In this document: one piece after another, positions 13,674 to 14,040 of the stretch
Layout: the number at the start of each line of letters is the position of its first letter
How positions within the stretch are numbered: the first letter of the stretch is position 1
Assembly (NCBI GenBank): GCA_032123675.1
Contig: JAQBEX010000013.1
Location: forward strand, 1 to 14,040
Source of the DNA: Prado023 sp032123675
GTDB taxonomy: Bacteria; Actinomycetota; Actinomycetes; S36-B12; CAIYMF01
Length of the DNA: 14,040 nucleotides
Reading direction: 5' to 3'
Made by a program: the position numbers and the translations under genes
Notes under the pieces: model-generated
Database searches by the model: none
What the model saw: only the letters and a program-made list of their open reading frames with translations
What the model was told of the DNA's origin: nothing

Positions 13674-13837
13674 CGCACACGAACCCGCCCGGATGACCGG
13701 GGTGTCACCTGTCCCGGCCTGAACCCGCACACCGAACCGCCCCAATGGACCGCAGATCCGGCTCGTATCGGGCGGTTGCGTGTGCGCGTTGGACGAAGTC
13801 CCGCAGGGAGGTGGCGAAACGGGCGGTTGCGTGTGCG
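13674..13837. repeat. BIME-like palindromic mosaic element, copy B
   Basis: Same four-motif layout as copy A and in the same orientation: reverse motifs at 13674-13691 and 13726-13743, forward motifs at 13769-13786 and 13820-13837. By hand alignment it differs from copy A at 20 positions plus one 1-bp gap (about 87% identity). Only 2 differences fall in the 72 motif bases. Both forward motifs are perfect matches to CGGGCGGTTGCGTGTGCG. It lies 127 bp downstream of the kinase gene. Confidence 0.9.
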
Positions 13838-13842
13838 CGCCG

Positions 13843-13870
13843 GGCCCGCTCCACGAGAGTGGTGCGGGCC
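13843..13870 (+). terminator. Hairpin with GAGA tetraloop after copy B
   Basis: GGCCCGC (13843-13849) pairs with GCGGGCC (13864-13870). After one T/T mismatch CCAC pairs with GTGG around a GAGA loop. GAGA is a GNRA tetraloop only on the plus strand, suggesting a plus-strand RNA hairpin. It begins 5 nt after copy B. It could be the terminator of transcripts from the kinase operon, or part of the repeat's RNA. Confidence 0.6.
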
Positions 13871-13890
13871 GGCAAGCGCGGGCCGGCGGG

Positions 13891-13981
13891 CTCAGGAGCC
13901 CAGCTCGGTCGCCCAGCCCAGGAGCCCAACTCAGGCACCCAGCCCAGGCACCCAGCCCAGGCACCCGGCTCAGGCGCCCGC
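13891..13981. repeat. 13-bp minisatellite, seven units
   Basis: Seven head-to-tail units with consensus CYCAGGCRCCCAG start at 13891, 13904, 13917, 13930, 13943, 13956 and 13969. Units 13930, 13943 and 13956 are nearly identical; outer units are more diverged. The 13-bp period is not a multiple of three, so a protein-coding repeat is unlikely. Copy number probably varies between strains. Confidence 0.85.
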
Positions 13982-14040
13982 CGCGCCTCGGGACGCCAGA
14001 GCCGGGCGGCCCGCAAGGGCGACGCGCTCGGTCAGCGATG

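Larger units (their letters stand above)
13547..14040. other. Gene-free, repeat-rich stretch
   Basis: No convincing gene in 494 bp. It holds a 127-bp spacer with only a weak 5-bp hairpin (GTGGC...GCCAC near 13576-13591), then palindromic element copy B (13674-13837), a GAGA-loop hairpin (13843-13870) and a 13-bp minisatellite (13891-13981). Open frames on the minus strand here merely translate these repeats. Confidence 0.75.

Noticed and set aside
13674..13837. CRISPR array
   Set aside because: Motif copies are few, occur in both orientations with near-fixed geometry, and the spacers are homologous between copies A and B, unlike unique CRISPR spacers.
10949..13837. Composite transposon with terminal insertion sequences
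   Set aside because: The flanking repeats carry no transposase and are direct rather than coding elements; no target-site duplication could be identified.
13705..14016. 103-residue minus-strand open frame in the final gene-free stretch
   Set aside because: It translates the palindromic element and the 13-bp minisatellite; its RRAHATAR/QRAHATAR echoes are just the repeated DNA motif. No ribosome binding site or homology is seen.

Overview
This window looks like chromosomal DNA of a very GC-rich actinobacterium. Third codon positions are almost always G or C, and several genes are actinobacterial markers: an AhpE-type peroxiredoxin, a DUF3052 protein, a homodimeric-type pyruvate dehydrogenase E1 (AceE), a DUF3145 protein and a maltokinase. 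The order ahpE, DUF3052, divergent aceE matches the Mycobacterium tuberculosis Rv2238c-Rv2241 neighbourhood, here with one extra gene inserted. Genus cannot be decided from the sequence alone.

Layout. 1-71: a G-run tract downstream of ahpE. 72-527 (-): ahpE. 597-1526 (+): a maleylpyruvate-isomerase/DinB-like protein without the expected metal histidines. 1610-2023 (-): DUF3052 protein. 2189-4915 (+): aceE, overlapping by 4 nt a tandem-GNAT acetyltransferase (4912-5976, +). A strong hairpin at 6024-6059 separates this from the convergent DUF3145 gene (6085-6609, -). 6847-8250 (+): maltokinase. 8312-10921 (+): a two-domain FAD/GcvT enzyme of the dimethylglycine/sarcosine dehydrogenase family, with a 15-bp in-frame repeat in its interdomain linker. 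11189-11650 (-): a small secreted protein with an EF-hand-like loop, divergent from an OmpR-family response regulator (11815-12546, +) and a three-helix histidine kinase (12536-13546, +). 13547-14040 has no convincing gene and is repeat-rich.

The most unusual structure is a pair of about 163-bp intergenic elements, at 10949-11111 and 13674-13837. They flank the secreted-protein/two-component cassette in direct orientation. Each contains four copies of an 18-bp motif, two reversed and then two forward, with nearly the same spacing in both elements (starts 51-52, 43 and 51 bp apart). By hand count the two copies are about 87% identical, and the 18-mers are far better conserved than the DNA between them. 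This resembles a REP/BIME-type palindromic element. The second copy is followed by a GAGA-tetraloop hairpin and seven units of a 13-bp minisatellite.

How the genes may work together: AceE feeds acetyl-CoA into metabolism and is translationally coupled to an acetyl-CoA-using GNAT protein. Maltokinase supplies maltose 1-phosphate for alpha-glucan synthesis. The FAD/GcvT enzyme probably demethylates an N-methylated amine and passes the one-carbon unit to tetrahydrofolate. The right-hand module may be an envelope-sensing two-component system with a divergent secreted partner. Three TTAC repeats at exact 11-bp spacing lie between them, a typical arrangement for OmpR-family binding sites. Several genes appear to be transcribed as leaderless mRNAs, with a -10-like hexamer 6-7 nt before the start codon.
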